From: Mayamaea pseudoterrestris
Lineage: Eukaryota; Bacillariophyta; Bacillariophyceae; Sellaphorales; Sellaphoraceae
Direction of reading: 5' to 3'
Assembly (NCBI GenBank): GCA_027923505.1
Contig: BROI01000037.1
Span: forward strand, 62,001 to 126,000
DNA length: 64,000 nt
Below the pieces are notes generated by a model. The model was not told the DNA's origin. It ran no database searches and saw only the letters and a program-made list of their open reading frames with translations. Positions 10,421 through 21,043 of the stretch are shown piece after piece. The first letter of the stretch is position 1; every line of letters begins with the position of its first letter. Both the position numbers and the translations under genes were made by a program.

Positions 10421-11599
10421 TCAATGGATTCGGCGAAGGCAGCCTTTGAACGTTTTTTTGAACGTGGGCGCTGGGTCTGGTTCTCCTGACAGAGTTTGTA
10501 CAAGGCGGCAATTTTTTTCATCAGAATGTTTGCGATCATTATCCTGTGTTTCTTTGACGTTGGCAACTGCCTTCTCTACTACGTCTACCTTTAATGCCTG
10601 GCGCGAAACGTAGTGAGCGTGATCGTTGGGCCACACGTACCCTTCCTTTTCGATGATTTTGTCCTCGATTCTCTGAAGTGCTTTATTGAGTGCTGTCTCA
10701 AATTTTTTGTCAGTGCCTTCCGGGATGGCCATGGCGGTGACCTGAGTGTTGTATCCTGACGCAGACGCCTCGTTGAGCAGTTGGTCGTTGCTTTGCGCGG
10801 CGGCACTGGTAGTGGTCTTAGTGTTGCTTCCGAACGCAAGTGACAACTGTTGAGAATGCTGCAAAGGAACCGAGAAGGTGGGTCCTGACGCAGTCGATAG
10901 TTTGAGAGCCGTGAAGTTGCCTTGAGTGCTTCCTAACGCAGGCAGCTGGCTGAACGGTTGACGAGGAGGCGCAGGCCAGATGTATCCTTGCGCAGACTTG
11001 AGGGTGGGCAACAGGGAGCTGCCTTGAGTGTTGCTTCCTGGCGCAGGCTGCTGGTTGACCGGTTGACGAGGCTCAGCAGCCAGGAAGTTTCTTGCGCAGG
11101 CTTGAGGGTGGGAAACAGGGAGCTGCCTTGAGTGTTGCTTCCTGGCGCAGGCTGCTGGTTGACCGCTTGACGAGGCTCAGCACCCAGGAAGTTTCTTGCG
11201 CGGCTTGAGGGTGGGAAACAGGGAGCTGCCTTGAGCGTTGCTTCCTGGCGCAGGCTGCTGGTTGACCGCTTGACGAGGCTCAGCAGCCAGGAAGGTTTCT
11301 TGCGAAATCGGGAGGTCGGGAAACGGGGAGCTGCCTTGAGCGTTGTTTCCTGGCGCAGGCTGCTGGTTGACCGGTTGACCAGGCACAGGTGCCTGGACGG
11401 TCCAGGGGTTGTTGAGCTTTTGCGTCTTGCCTTTGCCGGTGCCTTGACGCGAGTTGTTGCCGTCACTAGATGTTGTCATCTCGTTGTTCCGGATGGTCCC
11501 ATGCGATGAAGGTGGCAAAGAAAGTCTTTGACGTCTTGACTGAACAAAGCAGACAATTTGCATGAACACCGCAATAAAAATTTGTATTTTGGCGGGCAA
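10421..11599 (-). pseudogene. Putative secreted Gln/Pro-rich minisatellite protein gene, frame-disrupted
   Basis: The minus strand starts with MPAKIQIFIAVFMQIVCFVQS, a good signal peptide, at 11599. Polar sequence and repeats of the type VNQQPAPGSNAQGSSLFPTL follow. This frame stops at 11177. The adjoining frame (10933-11466) stays open through the next repeats, and the original frame is open again from 11011 to 10421. That last part encodes a Ser/Thr/Gln-rich segment, then a helical region (KKFETALNKALQRIEDKIIEKEG) and a basic end. The repeat unit is about 103-105 bp, so one-base differences between units change frame. Either the gene is a pseudogene in this assembly, or there are sequencing or collapse errors in the repeat. 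No family was recognised; the design resembles fast-evolving secreted or cell-wall proteins. Confidence 0.5.
10938..11393. repeat. Minisatellite, about 4-5 units of 103-105 bp
   Basis: Successive units begin with GCAGGC(T/A)GCTGG near 10938, 11043, 11147, 11250 and (partial) 11355. Each contains GGTTGACGAGG and GGGAGCTGCCTTGAG. Unit lengths differ by a base or two, and units are mostly over 85% alike. More decayed traces (TGACGCAG...GCCTTGAGTG) extend left to about 10730. It lies within the minus-strand secreted-protein frame. Confidence 0.8.
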
Positions 11600-11669
11600 A
11601 ACCGTCCGTTAGCCGTTCAGTCAGTGTGTGCGTGCCAATGAGAGATGACGAAACGTGCTTGTGGTGCAA

Positions 11670-13200
11670 AAATTAAAACCGTATAATTAGTGAGCAGGAT
11701 GCTTTAGTTATTGCTTGACGCCAGGGACGGAGCGGGTTCCAACTGGAAGGAACTTCAAGCCTTCGAGAGGCAACCTTTCTTCGCCAAAAGTAGATTAATC
11801 ACTCTTATCATAATATCTTTCTTTGATCAAACCTGTATGGTATGTCAACGTGTTAACACTTAATGAACCTCTATTGTTTGACAATTAAGTGACCGTCGCT
11901 AAGGACTTTTGACATGCTTGGAGCTGCGTTCCGATGCACCAAGCTCCATGTGCCCATCCCTGTCATTGCTGTAGAGGAAACCTCTGGTGAAGGATATTCA
12001 ACTACAAAACCAGAGAAGATTATAGTGAATTGCAAATGCAATCCCACGCAGCCTGCGGTGACAATAAGGCCAGGGTTCAATGCTGCTTAAGGTTAAGGTT
12101 AAAAATGGATTAGGGATAGGGTTAAAAATAAGGAACTTTTAAATTCGATAGGGCTACGTCGTATTTATCTAACAACTGTTTTCAAGGCGCTTCCAACATC
12201 ACCCGTGCTCTAGAAAAAGTGCTGGCGATACCTCAAACGTGTTAAAGGGCTGCATCTATGAAAAGGATGAGTTTTGTGCTAGGTAATGCACAGGGTTTGT
12301 TGGCGCGCTGGGAAAAGACAAGGTCCTGCGCTATCATTTGACGGCACACTTGATGGCAAGCTGCCGTAATGAGGGCCTGGCGTCAAACTGGAAGCTACAG
12401 AAAAGGAGCTACCTGTAGGTCCTGTGCTGAGTGATTAACTGGACTTGGAGCTTGGTCACTTGATGTGAGAATAAATAAAAGCTTGTCCTACGCTAGGTTA
12501 CTTACTAGGTGTAGCGCTTGATGAATAACAGCACGAGAAATGACTGCTGAATGACAAAGTGGGAAGAACAGTGTGTGGCAAGCTTGTGAGTACAAATTTT
12601 CTCGCGTCTGTCACTCAAGATGTCTGAACGACTAGGGTAATGAAACTTCAACGTGCAGAACCCGTCGGAATGCATTTCTTCAAACTACTATAAGGACCGC
12701 ACAAAGCATGCAATTATATAGTAAGCACTGCTCAACACTGAAATAAGTTGAAACATGCTTGCATTTCCAGAAGCGCTGCCATTCAGACCATTTTCCAAAT
12801 GTCAGAATCAAAAATATAAACACGTTGTATTGTCATGCTCATAGTGATTGCTCACGTTGATAGTTTTCTTGTTGCCTTCCACCTTTTAAAAAATAGCTGT
12901 ATAACCACATATTGTATTGATCTGTATAATTTGATCCGAATGTTTATCAACAGTTCAGCGTTTAGAATGATTTCTTAAATAATTTAAATTGACCTTTCAC
13001 GTCGTATTAAGCTTTAAAATTGCTTTAAACAGACTACTTCTGTTGCTCAGGGTGGCTGAATTGACACATACACGGCTGACTTCTGGTATACTCGTCTGCG
13101 TATCTGGGCAACAAGGTGCCAAAGCCATCGAAAGCAGCTTGACGTATTTGAAAGTTCAAAAAAATTGTTGAAAAGCTTCAAAAAATGGTCGTGCCAGAAG
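11670..13200. other. Gene-free, AT-rich region with degenerate repeats
   Basis: No coding sequence can be supported. A short run at about 12088-12127 contains GGTTAAGGTTA and TTAGGGATAGGGTT, loosely telomere-like but too short and irregular to call. Motifs of the type GTCCT(A)CGCT(A/T)AGTTACTTA recur (near 12420, 12483 and 13334), linking this stretch to the repeat field on its right. Confidence 0.5.
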
Positions 13201-13930
13201 AGAGTATCTGGGGGTGCTTGAAATTTGGTTGCGATGTAAGCATTAAGTTCTCACCCTCTGTAACACCCAGTTTGTCAACAGACACTCAACCCAGCAGCCT
13301 GTGATCAAGTGTGCTCTGGGAAGGAGACATAGTCCCGCGCTTAGTGACTTATCTAGTGAAGTATCATTACAATTAACGACATACATGAAGCGCTGCTAAT
13401 ACCTGCTGGGCTGACAAGTGAGTTTCTCCCAGCACTTTGACAGCTTTCACATACATATTAGATTTTAATTCAATAGAGTAAGTGATCGTAGACAATCTGA
13501 AGCCTCAAAGGAACAAGTCTTTATATCAGTGCATCACCAAGCTTGTCATCCTCTGTGGCTCCCAGTCTGTCTCCAGCACCATTTTTCAATATTTTAGTCG
13601 ATGCAGTTGTCCGATATTGACTTTCGCTGATTTCGGACAATATTAAACCAAAATTTATGCATTTTAAAGTGAGAGCTGCCTAGCACAAACATAGCAATCG
13701 CTCGCGTGAATTTTTAACCAGGCGGCCTGCGCTTATTCGGATTAAAGACATGACTGTCAACAAAAACCAATAGTAAATTACTTGCGTACCCTGGCTACGA
13801 TTATGTTTAAACGCTGCTTCCTCTTGCAAACAAGCGACAAATGAAAGGACGCATACACGGCTGACAAGTATACTCGTCTGCGTTACTGCAACAAGGCATA
13901 GTGCAGAACGCAGCAACCTGGAAAGACAAA
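13050..13930. repeat. Dispersed duplicate segment (two degenerate copies)
   Basis: The segment containing ATACACGGCTGAC, TATACTCGTCTGCGT and CAACAAGG occurs at about 13067-13118 and again at about 13855-13895 in the same orientation. The copies differ by small insertions and substitutions, so the duplication is old. No coding content was recognised. Confidence 0.6.
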
Positions 13931-15260
13931 GTGTAATCATACTCGAAGATCCAAAGCCCATGAGTGCCACTCCTGCAAATACCGCATTGCTTTGCAAGAC
14001 ACTGAATAAAGCGACTGCCTGGTGGACGGATGTGCTCCGACGCGATCCAATCTCCGCCGCTATTTTATGTACAAACATGTCACTGACAGGTTTGTTATCC
14101 TTAAGGAAAAGGCTCCACTACGCTACCGCGCTGTGAACTCTGCGACATGTTTCCGCTCTGAACACCGGCCACCAAACCACAGCATGCTGTCGGGAGGGTG
14201 CTGTCCGGAAACAGCAGCGGCACGCAGCTGAGGATGCCCGCCGCGCACGTGAAGTTGTCTTCACTGCCCGCGGCGCTCCTCTTGATTCGGTTCCGACATT
14301 TGTGTACTTGGGCCGCCCATTGAACTGTTTCGACAGTGACTGGCCGGCAGTGCACAGGAATGTCATGAAGGCGCGCATCCTTCCCAGCCTTCGCACCAAG
14401 TTGCAACTATCCTTCGGGTAGTTTGTCTCACAGCATTCATTTAAGCAGCATGCCATCAAGTGTGCCATCACGTGACTGAAAATCCAGGTGAGCCACTAGC
14501 GCAGGACAAGTCGCTTTCCCAGTGCAAGCTGTTCAGTTTCTGTTGAGGCTTGCAAAAGCCAGTTTATTTTCCAGTGCAGCACCAAGCTTGTCACCCTTTG
14601 TTACTCCCAGTTTTGTCTCAAGTGTCACCAAATATGCCGCCGCCCAAGACTGGTGCATTACAGTGCAAAACCCAACACCAATAGTTAGTTACTAAAGCAC
14701 GCCTAAGCCAATAACTATAATATAGAAATACTCCCAGTTGAATCAGAAGCCAAGCCCGGTGCAACACAGTGCAAAACCCAGTATACTTTTAAATGCAGTA
14801 TAGCTCGTCACCCTCTGTAGTTAATTAAGCACGCCTCAGACTATTGCTATCCGTAACAGTAAGTCAATAAAGCCTTCGGCTATAATATACACCTAGGATT
14901 ACTCCCAGTTGAATTAGAAACCCAACTGGCAAGAATTTGTGGCCCCTAGAACGACTGCTGCATAATTGGTCGGGATTTCGGTCCGCAGTGCTTTTAGTCT
15001 AACCAACCACCTGTAGAGTCATTGTAGCGTAGCAGGCGCTCCTTTGATTCGAACAGTGCCTGCAAAACGGATTCATTGAGTTGCTTCAGTTCTAGCCGCT
15101 GCGACAACCAGCCAGAACCCCAGTTTGTCTCCAAGTCACCAAGTATGCCATCAAGAGGCCTGGTGCATCACACACAGTACCAAGCTTGTCACCCCAAGAA
15201 GTCTAGTTGTAAGTCACCTAGCGAAGCTTTGCCTCCTTCTGTGGCTCCCAGCTTGCCATC
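13245..15260. repeat. Field of degenerate direct repeats
   Basis: A core like CACCAAGCTTGTCACCCTCTGT followed by CTCCCAGTTTGTCTC recurs near 13251, 13535, 14579, 14800 (partial), 15117-15195 and 15236. It is often followed by GGTGCATCACAGTGCAAAACCCA-like sequence. A second pair, AAGCACGCCTAAG...ATACTCCCAGTTGAATCAG, lies at about 14695-14745 and 14824-14925. The copies are diverged and irregularly spaced, as in an old tandem or nested repeat. Open frames here are short and appear accidental. Confidence 0.6.
14193..14419 (+). mobile_element. LINE-type reverse transcriptase fragment
   Basis: One plus-strand frame reads RKQQRHAAEDARRAREVVF, then TFVYLGRPLNCFDSDWPAVH and RNVMKARILPSLRTK, before a TAG at about 14417. 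The pattern YLGR-(10)-DSDWPA(I/V)xRN is characteristic of the distal part of non-LTR retrotransposon reverse transcriptases, just past the catalytic core. Only about 75 codons remain, with no catalytic YxDD part or endonuclease nearby, so this is a dead fragment within the repeat field. The upstream sequence may belong to the same element but is too decayed to read. Confidence 0.6.
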
Positions 15261-15980
15261 AGTGTGGCTCAAGCACCAAGTCCAGTCACCTACTGCGAGA
15301 CCCCATCCTTTACACCCTTTGTGCCAGCAGCACCCATTGCGCCGCAGAAGCACTTATCCATTTGTTCAGCTGAAAGTCAGTGCTAACATTGTAGACGCAA
15401 TCAGGTCGTACTGCGCTTTATTGTCGCTCCATATGCAGTCGAAACTGCCACGCAATGTGTCAGGAGACGTTGAGCAGTGGGACAGGGGATTCTTGCTGGA
15501 CAAATCCCGGTCCCTCGGTGCAATTCCGTGTAAGCTTTATGATTTGTTGTGATACCTGACGCTTATTGAATACCGAGTTCGAATGCTATATGCGACGCAC
15601 ACGCAGCAATTGTTGCCGTTACTCTATCCATTTTCTTTTGTGCCGGTCGCGCACGTTTGGACATGATTCTTTCGCCGACCCCGTCCACGCTACGTGGGTT
15701 ACACTGGCGAAAGTCGAAAGCACGATTGTCGTCACATTACGCGTCCATAATCTTGTTGCTGCGCTGCGCTAAAAAATAATGATGTGCCTCGTTAACGATC
15801 ATTCTCATGCTTTAAAGCAGTCAAAAAGGCAATCTAGTATTGTAACAAGCAGCAAGAGCAGTGATAAACTGGGGAGAAATGCTGTCTATCTCGTTTTCAA
15901 CGAAGGGGCAGCGAAATCGCCACGATTGGCGACACTCCAGCAAGTGCAGCCGGTACGTCGTAAAGATACGTCCGTCTAGT
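15261..15980. other. Intergenic region, no gene supported
   Basis: Contains the 3' end of a 158-codon plus frame (15076-15552) that mostly reads repeat sequence, so it is not accepted as a gene. The right part should contain the promoter of the next gene. Nothing else recognised. Confidence 0.4.
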
Positions 15981-17194
15981 ATGCATTCCCATCATTCGCA
16001 ATTTCCGCGTGGTCGCGGTTTTAATAATGAAGTTGAAACACACTTTTTTCCATTTGCTAATGAAACACAGTTCGAGTCGACGGTCGACGCGATTTACGGA
16101 TCCCAGTAAGAGTTACTTACACAAATCACTCCGGTTTGCCTTGCCTCACCTTACTTATCTGTCATTTTCAATAACTCGATCATTACTATATCAACTGTAC
16201 AGCATCATCAATCGACGCAGCGCCAGCCTCCGCATTCTCCTCGAGGAGGTAAGAATCGAGTTGCAAGCTCTTCATACAGTCTGATAATATATACTCGTCT
16301 CTGACTCTATTATTCATGTTGTGCGCAGGTGCTCACGTCTTGACCCGCTTGCTGGAGGTCTTGCAAACCGCAATGGTATTGTTGAGCATTATGGAGCATT
16401 ATGCTTTGCATGGAATCATTGATCTCGATCCCTGCCGCGAAGAAGCCGAGGACCTCCTCTACCAGTTTGTTGGGCGTCATCACGCGATTTTCAAAGGCAT
16501 CGACGTTGCAACGGACATTGAACAACTCGTGGTAGATGGCAAGTGGCAGCATTGGTTTTCGCGTATGTTTTACATATATGGCCCGAAATTATCGCCAATG
16601 CGTGAAGTGGATTTGGGCCGCGATGCAGCAAAGTTTACGACCTATCTCGAAAAAGTCACTCCGAGTTCTTTTCTACTACTAAACTTGATGCACTTCTTTC
16701 TGTTGCACCAATTGGTTACGGATCCTTGCCATTTGGTTGTCATGTCAATTTTCCGCATTTTCAAATCGTCGCAGGACCTTTCGCTCAAAGAATACGACAC
16801 GCTCTTCACCCATGCTAAGGCACTCAAGCATGATGGATTATGGGATACCTTCTACTTACAGATGCTTGCAATTTATCGCCCTGAACTTTCTCGGTACATC
16901 GTCATTGAAGAGGACTTGATCGTTTCCGATACAGCAAGCAGCAGCCAGTTGGGTGGGAACTCTGATATGGACGCTGAACATGACCATACGTCGTCGAGTG
17001 CTTCGGAACGCGGCGTTTCTACTCATGTATCGACACCTGTCGACACAAGTCATCCGTCAAGTCTTATGCAGACCCTTACCAATGCGCTCGACAGCGTTGC
17101 GGGAGCATTTAGTGATGCCTGCAACAAGTATGATGCTGTCAGTGACAACAACACAAACAGCGACGGCTTTGGCAGTTCGAGCGCCAGCAGCTAG
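15981..17194 (+). CDS. Unrecognised protein with helical core and Ser-rich tail
   Basis: The main exon is open to 17194. Proposed structure: exon 1 15981-16105 (MHSHHSQFPRGRGF...), exon 2 16203-16248 and exon 3 16358-17194. Donors are GTAAGA; the acceptors are CAG at 16200-16202 and GAG at 16355-16357. This joins LRILLEE to VLQTAMVLLSIMEHYALHG in frame. The upstream CAG near 16327 has a better pyrimidine tract but would put exon 2 out of frame in this model, so an alternative start at the ATG of 16316 is possible. The middle (about 75-245) looks all-helical (DLDPCREEAEDLLYQFVGRH, HWFSRMFYIYGPKL). The last 75 residues are Ser/Thr/Asp-rich and probably disordered. No family recognised. Confidence 0.5.
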
Positions 17195-17582
17195 AACGAT
17201 GAGTATTAAACGATGATTGAGTTGGTTTACGACATAACAGAGCTGTAATTTCGCTGTCTGTTTTATATTTATTGTTTCTTAGCAGTCGCCAGTCTCACAA
17301 CCTACTTTCTTAGGTGAAAGTGCAATAAGCGTCACTTTTAACGCCTTTATCACGACAGAACGGCAGGCGCGGAAAAAACTATCACGGTACATACAATGCG
17401 AAAGCTCAGTTCGAAACATGGAAGAGCCGATGGGTCATTTGAGTTTCTATGTTGCTGCTGCTGAGACGGCGCGTCATGGTTTTGTTGTTTGCATGATGGT
17501 GCTCTCGACTCGATTCGCCTGCGAAACTCGCTCCAGAATGCGAGGTTCCAATCTGTATGGGCACAGCACGCTCGTGTTCACA
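17195..17582. other. Intergenic region between convergent genes
   Basis: About 390 nt between two stop codons facing each other; expected to carry both 3' UTRs. No gene or RNA recognised. Confidence 0.5.
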
Positions 17583-18605
17583 TTACTTTAAAAACCTAAA
17601 GATTCCTTTGGAAAGCTTTCTGGCGGCATATGCAGCGCTGCGTGAGAATCCAGCTGTCACCAACCCTTTGATGGACTGATAGCGAGCGGCCGGCGCCACA
17701 ATCTTTGCCAATGAAGTCTGCAGATTATGCTGGTGACGTAGCGGTAGTGGTAAACTTTTGCAAAGGTGATGCATCCCCGATTCACTTGCATCAAACGTCA
17801 AAACGTTGCAGTCGCCAGATGCTACTTGCAGTACACCTTGCTCACGCAACGCATCAATGCTCGGCTGGTACAGAGTTTGGAAGCGTTGCAACTGCCCGGG
17901 CGCTCCCACCAGTTTGGCAGTCTTGTTTGGATCTTCTGCTCCAATCTTTGTTCGAAAGTCGCCAGAATATGACAAGCCGGCAATATGCGTAAACACTTGG
18001 GTTGGCGTGCATGTCACGACGTTTCCAGTGCTAATTTCATTCTGTGCCATTATCAACAACGAGGCCGATAAAGCAGCTGGTAAATTGTGCTTCTCTTGAT
18101 AATGCTGGATGGATTCAAAGTCGTTATTGCTGTCATTGGATATGATTTCGGCCGTGGGCTTGTGCATGCGACCTGCAAGGTACAAGTATTTCCAGTCGCG
18201 TAAGTCACTGACAAGGTCTTCCTGTTGGACCACGCCGTACTTGAGATTATCCGTGACATTGAAATACACTCGGGGATTCCTAAAAAATGACGTTTCAAAA
18301 GCATGTTTCTGCCACCATGTTACGCGAGCTGCTGCATCGGATGAAAACAGGAGACTCGTGTTATAGTGATGCGAATTGCGCTGTATATTGGCTCGGTGAA
18401 ACTTATAGCTGTCTTTGACCACTAGTATGATATCCACAAGATTCTCTTGCGCTTCTGACGATGATTTGGACAATACAAGATGTTGCGTAAAGACTCCAGA
18501 TCCGTATCCAAACGCGTAGACAACCTCGTCGAGTGGAAACGTGTCTTCGACGAGCTTTCGAAGGCGTTCAGCGGAAGTAATTTGTCCATTTTCTAAGTTT
18601 TCCAT
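17583..18605 (-). CDS. TAM41: Mitochondrial phosphatidate cytidylyltransferase TAM41
   Basis: Makes CDP-diacylglycerol from phosphatidic acid and CTP on the mitochondrial inner membrane, the first step towards cardiolipin. The 340-residue single exon opens with MENLENGQITSAERL. It then shows the family signature FGYGSGVFTQ, followed by the acidic nucleotidyltransferase-like motif LVDIILVVKD. Further Tam41/Mmp37 features are FHRANIQRNSHHY, VYFNVTDNLKYGVV and WKYLYLAGRMHKP. Near the C terminus SSIKGLVTAG-type sequence is seen as YQSIKGLVTAGFSRSAAYAARK. The length matches the family (about 320-385). A clear mitochondrial presequence is not visible in this start; an upstream start or internal targeting is possible. 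Divergent from the SLC25 carrier, 361 nt away, so they may share a promoter region. Confidence 0.93.
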   Translation of the reverse strand: MENLENGQITSAERLRKLVEDTFPLDEVVYAFGYGSGVFTQHLVLSKSSSEAQENLVDIILVVKDSYKFHRANIQRNSHHYNTSLLFSSDAAARVTWWQKHAFETSFFRNPRVYFNVTDNLKYGVVQQEDLVSDLRDWKYLYLAGRMHKPTAEIISNDSNNDFESIQHYQEKHNLPAALSASLLIMAQNEISTGNVVTCTPTQVFTHIAGLSYSGDFRTKIGAEDPNKTAKLVGAPGQLQRFQTLYQPSIDALREQGVLQVASGDCNVLTFDASESGMHHLCKSLPLPLRHQHNLQTSLAKIVAPAARYQSIKGLVTAGFSRSAAYAARKLSKGIFRFLK

Positions 18606-18966
18606 GGATTGAAGGGGGAATGCTAGGCGTTGCGTGCTTTATTGCTGCTATGGGACCTCCCTGGGTGCAGGCAGGGTGATGGTTTTGTGTTTTGTGCATG
18701 GCGACGCTTGCGGTCGAACCGGTTAAATCGCAGCGGTTTTTGTCGGACCTTCGCAACGGTACTCACTGCAAATCGACGATTTCGAATATCGACGACCATG
18801 ACGCACTCTGTGTGATGCGTCCAACATCGGCAGACAAACTTATCTCTTCATCCACCCCGAAATGCAGCAGCGAAAGCACTGCTTTTTAGTCTATATCTTC
18901 TTTTTATTTGTGTTGGAACAGATAGAATCCGAGCGGCTTGACTGTGAGCCGAAACGTACAGCTCGA
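18606..18966. promoter_or_regulatory. Divergent promoter region of TAM41 and the SLC25 carrier
   Basis: A 361-nt gap between two start codons pointing away from each other. It must contain both promoters. No TATA box or repeated operator-like motif could be identified with confidence. Confidence 0.45.
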
Positions 18967-20003
18967 ATGACTTCGATAGCATCGCCGCAGCAAAACAAAC
19001 AACTGCCAAGCAATCACCATGACCCGGCATACTTCTACGCGTCTCTACTAGCTGGTGTTGGTTCTGGAGCTTTGTCAAGTGTGCTCTGTGCCCCACTTGA
19101 CTTAGTGAGAACACGCATGCAAGTTTATGGAAGCGTCATGAAGGTTGGTCGAGGGACGTCGAAAGTCATTCCAACCATGATGAGGGAGATTTGGCTAACG
19201 GAAGGCTTCAAAGGGTTCTTTCGGGGGCTGGGTGCGACGCTGCTTACTGTACCAGTATTCTGGGGTGAGAAAACAACAATGGACCGGCGTATGTACTTTT
19301 ATATGCATTGCTGACCATGTCTTAATTGTTCCTTCCAGGCGTATATTTTCCGCTCTATGAGGAAATCAAACGAAATTGGTTCTCAGAATCACCTCAAATA
19401 AATCCTTCAATCGTTCATATGGGGTCCGCAGTGGGCGCCGGAACCGTGGCTGACGTTATTTGCAATCCAATGTTTGTGATCCGGACTCGACTGCAGACAG
19501 AAGCCTTGCACGATGCTGCCTCTGGCGTTATGGCTCATCGTCCAACATCTATACTAGATACGGCACGTTCCTTAATAAGAGAAGGTGGACCACGCATATT
19601 TTGGAGAGGCATGACAGCCAACTTGCTCGGCTTGTCACATGTCGCCATCCAGTTTCCAATCTACGAGCAACTCAAAAAGACGTTAAGGGGCGATAAGTCG
19701 GCAGAGTCCATAACAGACTTTTTGCTGGCCACCTTGATTAGCAAAATGTCGGCGTCGCTAGCTAGCTATCCTCACGAAGTGATTCGATCGCGCATGATGG
19801 ACTCTCGATCAAGTGTTGGATTCTTCAAGACATGTTCCACGATATTCAAGCAGGAAGGAATGTTAGGCTTTTATTCGGGATTGCCAGTCACCATGATTCG
19901 TGTTGTTCCAAACACTTGCGTCACGTTCCTTTCCTATGAATTGCTCCTGCGCTATGCAAAGACGCAGATTGACGAGAGGCGGCAAAAAGGAGTACTTAGG
20001 TAG
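18967..20003 (+). CDS. Mitochondrial carrier, SLC25 nucleotide/NAD/folate type
   Basis: Inner-membrane metabolite carrier with three repeats of about 100 residues. Two exons, 18967-19264 and 19339-20003 (74-nt GT-AG intron), about 320 residues. Each repeat has its signature: APLDLVRTRMQ, NPMFVIRTRLQTEA and YPHEVIRSRMMD, followed by the GFFRGLG, RIFWRGM and GFYSGLP bends. The third signature, PHEV(I/L)R(S/T)R, and the N(P)xxVxxTRLQ in repeat two are typical of the SLC25A32/33/36 and plant NDT subfamily, which carries NAD, FAD/folate or pyrimidine nucleotides. The exact substrate is not decidable from this reading. The start was placed at MTSIASPQQNK; the upstream ATG at 18862 would add a hydrophobic stretch unlike carriers. 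Convergent with the GST gene (161 nt). Confidence 0.9.
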
Positions 20004-20164
20004 TATATGCACCATGGATGTCAGCATATGAAAGCATGCATTGCAACGAGGTTGAATGCTTGGAGTAAGAGTATACAGAACATTCAATTTGTCAGGCTTT
20101 GTCATTGCCTTCTGTACGACAGCTAATGCACTAATTATAACATGCCTATACTAGTACGCTCAAT

Positions 20165-20854
20165 TTATTTCTTAGCGGCAGCGTACCATTCCTTGATCTC
20201 CGGAAGGTTCTTGAAACGATCGTGATAGGCCTTTAGTGATGTATACTTGTCAAGACAATCCGTCGGAATATGGTCCATATGACCAAGTGTAAACGAGTCG
20301 AGCTGGAAGTACGCAACACAGTCAGCAATAGTTGGCTCCTCCTTGCTCCCGATCCAGAGTCCACCATTCTTTTCAATCAGATGCTCAATATTCTTGGCAA
20401 GCTCTGGTAGCTTGGTCTCCAACCAGTTAATTCGCATCTGCTTGATACATTCCTGGCCTTCCTCAGTCTTGCCAAATCCTTCCGGATAACCGTAAATTTG
20501 TGGACTCATTGCCATGAAATAACAAGGAGACCAGGAAGTCCAAAAATCGTCCAAAACGCCCAAGGCTTCCTCAATCTCATAGAGCCTTTCGCGAGGATAC
20601 AACGTCTCGCTAAACGTAGCACCAACGTAGCGCAAGATCGCCATGCTTTGCGCCTTGGGTTCGTCTCCATCGACAGTCAAAAGAGGCACCTGTCCGTAAG
20701 GGGTATTGGGCTTCAAAGCGAGCCAATCAGCCCGACTGATTCGGTGGTCCTCAAAGGGTATCTTGCTGAGCGCCAAGGCAAGGCGTATGGGTTCAGCACG
20801 GCCGCCGAAATCAAAGTAAGTCAGCTTGATGGAATGAGTGGCAGCAGATGTCAT
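20165..20854 (-). CDS. Glutathione S-transferase, sigma/alpha-like cytosolic class
   Basis: A 229-residue soluble GST that conjugates glutathione to electrophiles. The N-terminal thioredoxin fold begins KLTYFDFGGRAEPIRLAL; Tyr in LTYFDFGGR is the usual catalytic tyrosine. It continues with YGQVPLLTVDG and the glutathione-binding QSMAILRYVG. The C-terminal helical domain includes KNGGLWIGSKEEPTIADCVAYFQLD, with the conserved N-capping pattern PTIADC. The pattern fits sigma-type GSTs common in stramenopiles and animals. The start was set at the ATG of MTSAATHSIKLTYF, since the upstream 40 codons look like leader. Its 5' side faces a tandem 35-bp repeat and a MITE-like element. Confidence 0.93.
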   Translation of the reverse strand: MTSAATHSIKLTYFDFGGRAEPIRLALALSKIPFEDHRISRADWLALKPNTPYGQVPLLTVDGDEPKAQSMAILRYVGATFSETLYPRERLYEIEEALGVLDDFWTSWSPCYFMAMSPQIYGYPEGFGKTEEGQECIKQMRINWLETKLPELAKNIEHLIEKNGGLWIGSKEEPTIADCVAYFQLDSFTLGHMDHIPTDCLDKYTSLKAYHDRFKNLPEIKEWYAAAKK

Positions 20855-20973
20855 GGTTGGTCCGGTACAGTTATAGTAGAGACAAGATGATGTTTTAATA
20901 TTGTAGCCTGAAGAAGCTGGTGAGTTTGAATTGTGAAGGTATTGTGAGTTTGGATATCGGAGATGTTGGATCA

Positions 20974-21043
20974 AATCACCGCTACGTTTTGCGAATCGTT
21001 TGATCAGGAATCACCGCTACGTTTTGCGAATCGTTTGATCAGG
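20974..21043. repeat. Tandem 35-bp direct repeat
   Basis: The 35-bp sequence beginning AATCACCGCTACGTTTTGCG occurs twice back to back at 20974-21008 and 21009-21043, apparently identical. The second copy forms the outer part of the left terminal repeat of the element at 21015-21341, so the first copy may be a remnant of an adjacent or nested insertion. Confidence 0.85.

Noticed and set aside
12088-12127. Telomere-like TTAGGG run
   Set aside because: Only two or three imperfect units; too short for an interstitial telomere.
15076-15552. 158-codon plus-strand frame
   Set aside because: Its first two-thirds are repeat-field sequence (Ser/Pro/Cys-rich from the repeat core); no domain and no start context.
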